Below, in pieces: positions 47,505 through 48,647 of a DNA stretch of 48,647 bases (position 1 is the stretch's first letter; every line of letters begins with the position of its first letter). Under the pieces are notes generated by a model that saw only the letters and a program-made list of their open reading frames with translations, ran no database searches and was not told the origin of the DNA. A program made the translations under genes and the position numbers. The stretch is from a virus. Where the stretch lies: IMG/VR virus record IMGVR_UViG_3300050821_000928, positions 1-48,647 of that record; one strand, given 5' to 3'.

Positions 47505-48458
47505 ATGACGATGGTAAGAGGTCAATTCTCTCAGCTACAGGCTCCGGGCCTTCATGCTGAGTTTGTACATTGGGTCGATACCTTACAGAGAGAGGAGGAA
47601 TTCTCCCACATTCTCCACGTTGAACCCTCTGACAAGGCGTTCGAAGACGAAGTAGAGTTCTCCGGTCTTCCCCCAATGCCTTTGAAACCAGAAGCCGAAT
47701 CCACAATCTACCAAGACGCCATTCAAGGCGGCACAAAGCGTTATATCAACTTCACATACGCTCTTGGAGTACGGTCATCTTTTGAACTGTATGATGATGA
47801 CCAATACGGAATTATCATGCAGGTTCCTAAAGCGATAGCTCGTTCCGCCCATTTCACTAAAGAGCAGAACGCTTGGAACTTGTTTAACCTTGGTTTCACC
47901 ACTCAGACTACAACTGATGGCTTGTCCATCTTCCACAATCAACACCCTCTCCTTGGCGGTAGCGCCGCTACTACATATGGGCCGGGCTTGACAAATATCA
48001 TCAGCGCCGCTGGCACGTATCCGAATCGGCCTGCCACTGACGTGGATTTGTCATTCACAGCAATTCAACTAATGATTAATCAATTCGAGCGTCTAGTTGA
48101 CTCTCAAGGCTTGCCTATCTCGATTAAGCCTCGATACTTGGTTATTCCTCCAGAACTCAAATGGATTGCGCGTGAAATCCTTGGCAGCCCCCACAAGCCA
48201 TACACCGCAGATAACGAAATTAACTCCTTGATTAAAGAAGACTTGCAATACTTCATTAGTCATTACCTAACATCTGCATCAGCATGGTTTGCTATCACCG
48301 AGAAGGAAGGGCACTGGTTCAAGTTCCTTGTTCGTAGGGAACTTGATGAGGACTTCTCGGATGATTTTGACACTTTTTCCATTAAGCAACTTTCTCGAAT
48401 GAGATTCTCCGTGGGTGCAACCACGTGGATGGGAAGTTGGGGTTCAAATGGCCCATAG
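47505..48458 (+). CDS. Major capsid protein
   Basis: A 317-residue protein, right size for an HK97-fold capsid. An N-terminal helical arm is followed by a spine-helix region (GIIMQVPKAIARSAHFTKEQ), a P-domain with IFHNQHPLL and a late domain with KPRYLVIPPELKWIAREILG. That last phrase is common in capsid proteins of tailed phages. The best-encoded protein of the head cluster (GGAGCC ribosome site, codon-biased). The C-terminus repeats at bases 1-33. Confidence 0.85.
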   Translation: MTMVRGQFSQLQAPGLHAEFVHWVDTLQREEEFSHILHVEPSDKAFEDEVEFSGLPPMPLKPEAESTIYQDAIQGGTKRYINFTYALGVRSSFELYDDDQYGIIMQVPKAIARSAHFTKEQNAWNLFNLGFTTQTTTDGLSIFHNQHPLLGGSAATTYGPGLTNIISAAGTYPNRPATDVDLSFTAIQLMINQFERLVDSQGLPISIKPRYLVIPPELKWIAREILGSPHKPYTADNEINSLIKEDLQYFISHYLTSASAWFAITEKEGHWFKFLVRRELDEDFSDDFDTFSIKQLSRMRFSVGATTWMGSWGSNGP

Positions 48459-48647
48459 ATAAAGGAGATTTGTCATGCCTAGGCAATCTCATTCGGGGCG
48501 CGGAATCGCACCTTGGCATCGTTGTGATAGGTGTGGGTTCGATTTCCGCGTCACTGAACTCCGTCGTCAGTTAGGCTTAATCGTCTGTACAGCATGTACA
48601 GATAATACGATTGCATGGCTCCGTCCAAACTTAATACAGGATAAGCT
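48426..48647. repeat. Right copy of imperfect terminal redundancy
   Basis: Matches bases 1-224 with about 15-20 substitutions and a 2-nt spacer indel; every coding difference is synonymous. It marks the circular junction. Confidence 0.9.
48475..48647 (+). CDS. Zinc-ribbon protein, 5' partial copy
   Basis: The first 57 codons of the same gene as 52-306, cut by the window end. The encoded residues are identical (MPRQSHSGRG, RCDRCGF, VCTACTD), while at least eight codons differ silently. It is the strain variant of the same locus. Confidence 0.85.
   Translation, partial: MPRQSHSGRGIAPWHRCDRCGFDFRVTELRRQLGLIVCTACTDNTIAWLRPNLIQDK

Noticed and set aside
1-48647. Integrase, lambda-type repressor, CRISPR array, insertion sequence, tRNA
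   Set aside because: Looked for recombinase and repressor motifs, regular repeats with spacers, transposase genes and tRNA-like cloverleaves; found none. tRNA absence needs a dedicated search, where any high-scoring hit would refute it.

Overview
The window is essentially the whole genome of a tailed double-stranded DNA bacteriophage of about 48.4 kb, assembled as a circle. Bases 1-224 repeat 48426-48647 as a near-copy whose coding differences are all synonymous, so the two ends belong together although they come from slightly different strains. The virion genes suggest a short-tailed (podovirus-like) particle: terminase, portal, scaffold-like protein, capsid, adaptor, tail hub and glutamine-rich ejection-type proteins, with no tape measure, sheath or tube protein. 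I cannot name the host. I saw no integrase, recognisable lysogeny repressor, tRNA, rRNA, insertion sequence or CRISPR array, so a virulent life style is likely but not proven.

Layout. The late genes run rightward from 38305, through the circular junction, to 16707. They encode small and large terminase, four small membrane proteins (lysis candidates), portal, scaffold-like protein, decoration-type proteins and major capsid protein. After the junction come small zinc-site proteins, an M15-type endolysin, a PurD-like ATP-grasp enzyme, a run of beta-rich tail or fibre proteins, a very basic repeat protein, the adaptor, and ejection proteins. The last ejection protein is probably extended by a +1 frameshift into an ADP-ribosyltransferase-like domain. 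The early and middle genes run leftward from 37914 to 16715, mostly with ATGA or TAATG overlaps. They encode many small zinc-ribbon proteins, a J-domain protein, a vWA protein, an FtsK-like translocase, a GC-rich accessory cassette with a nucleotidyltransferase, a recombination module (PD-(D/E)XK nuclease, Sak4-like ATPase, SSB-like protein), a SLOG-like protein, a ParB-like protein, an ABC-ATPase/GNAT fusion, a MazG-like hydrolase, a UDG-exonuclease fusion, an ASCH-like protein, a family A polymerase core, a DUF3987-type helicase and a GroES co-chaperonin.

How the parts fit. The polymerase is split: the UDG-like and proofreading domains form one protein and the polymerase core another, with an ASCH-like gene between them. 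The helicase, recombination set and MazG-like enzyme complete the DNA metabolism. GroES and the J-domain protein probably recruit host chaperones for virion assembly. The ABC-GNAT fusion, ParB-like protein and perhaps the PurD-like ligase are candidates for a DNA or nucleotide modification pathway, but this is inference.

Three genome-wide signals stand out. A palindrome (TGTCAA-N5-TTGACA, usually followed by TTAA) occurs seven times. GATC occurs only eight times where about 190 would be expected. A +1 frameshift site resembling that of the RF2 gene lies at the end of the largest virion gene. The intergenic stretches 36623-36881 and 37915-38304 hold promoters and inverted repeats, and 34081-34209 holds three consecutive hairpins.
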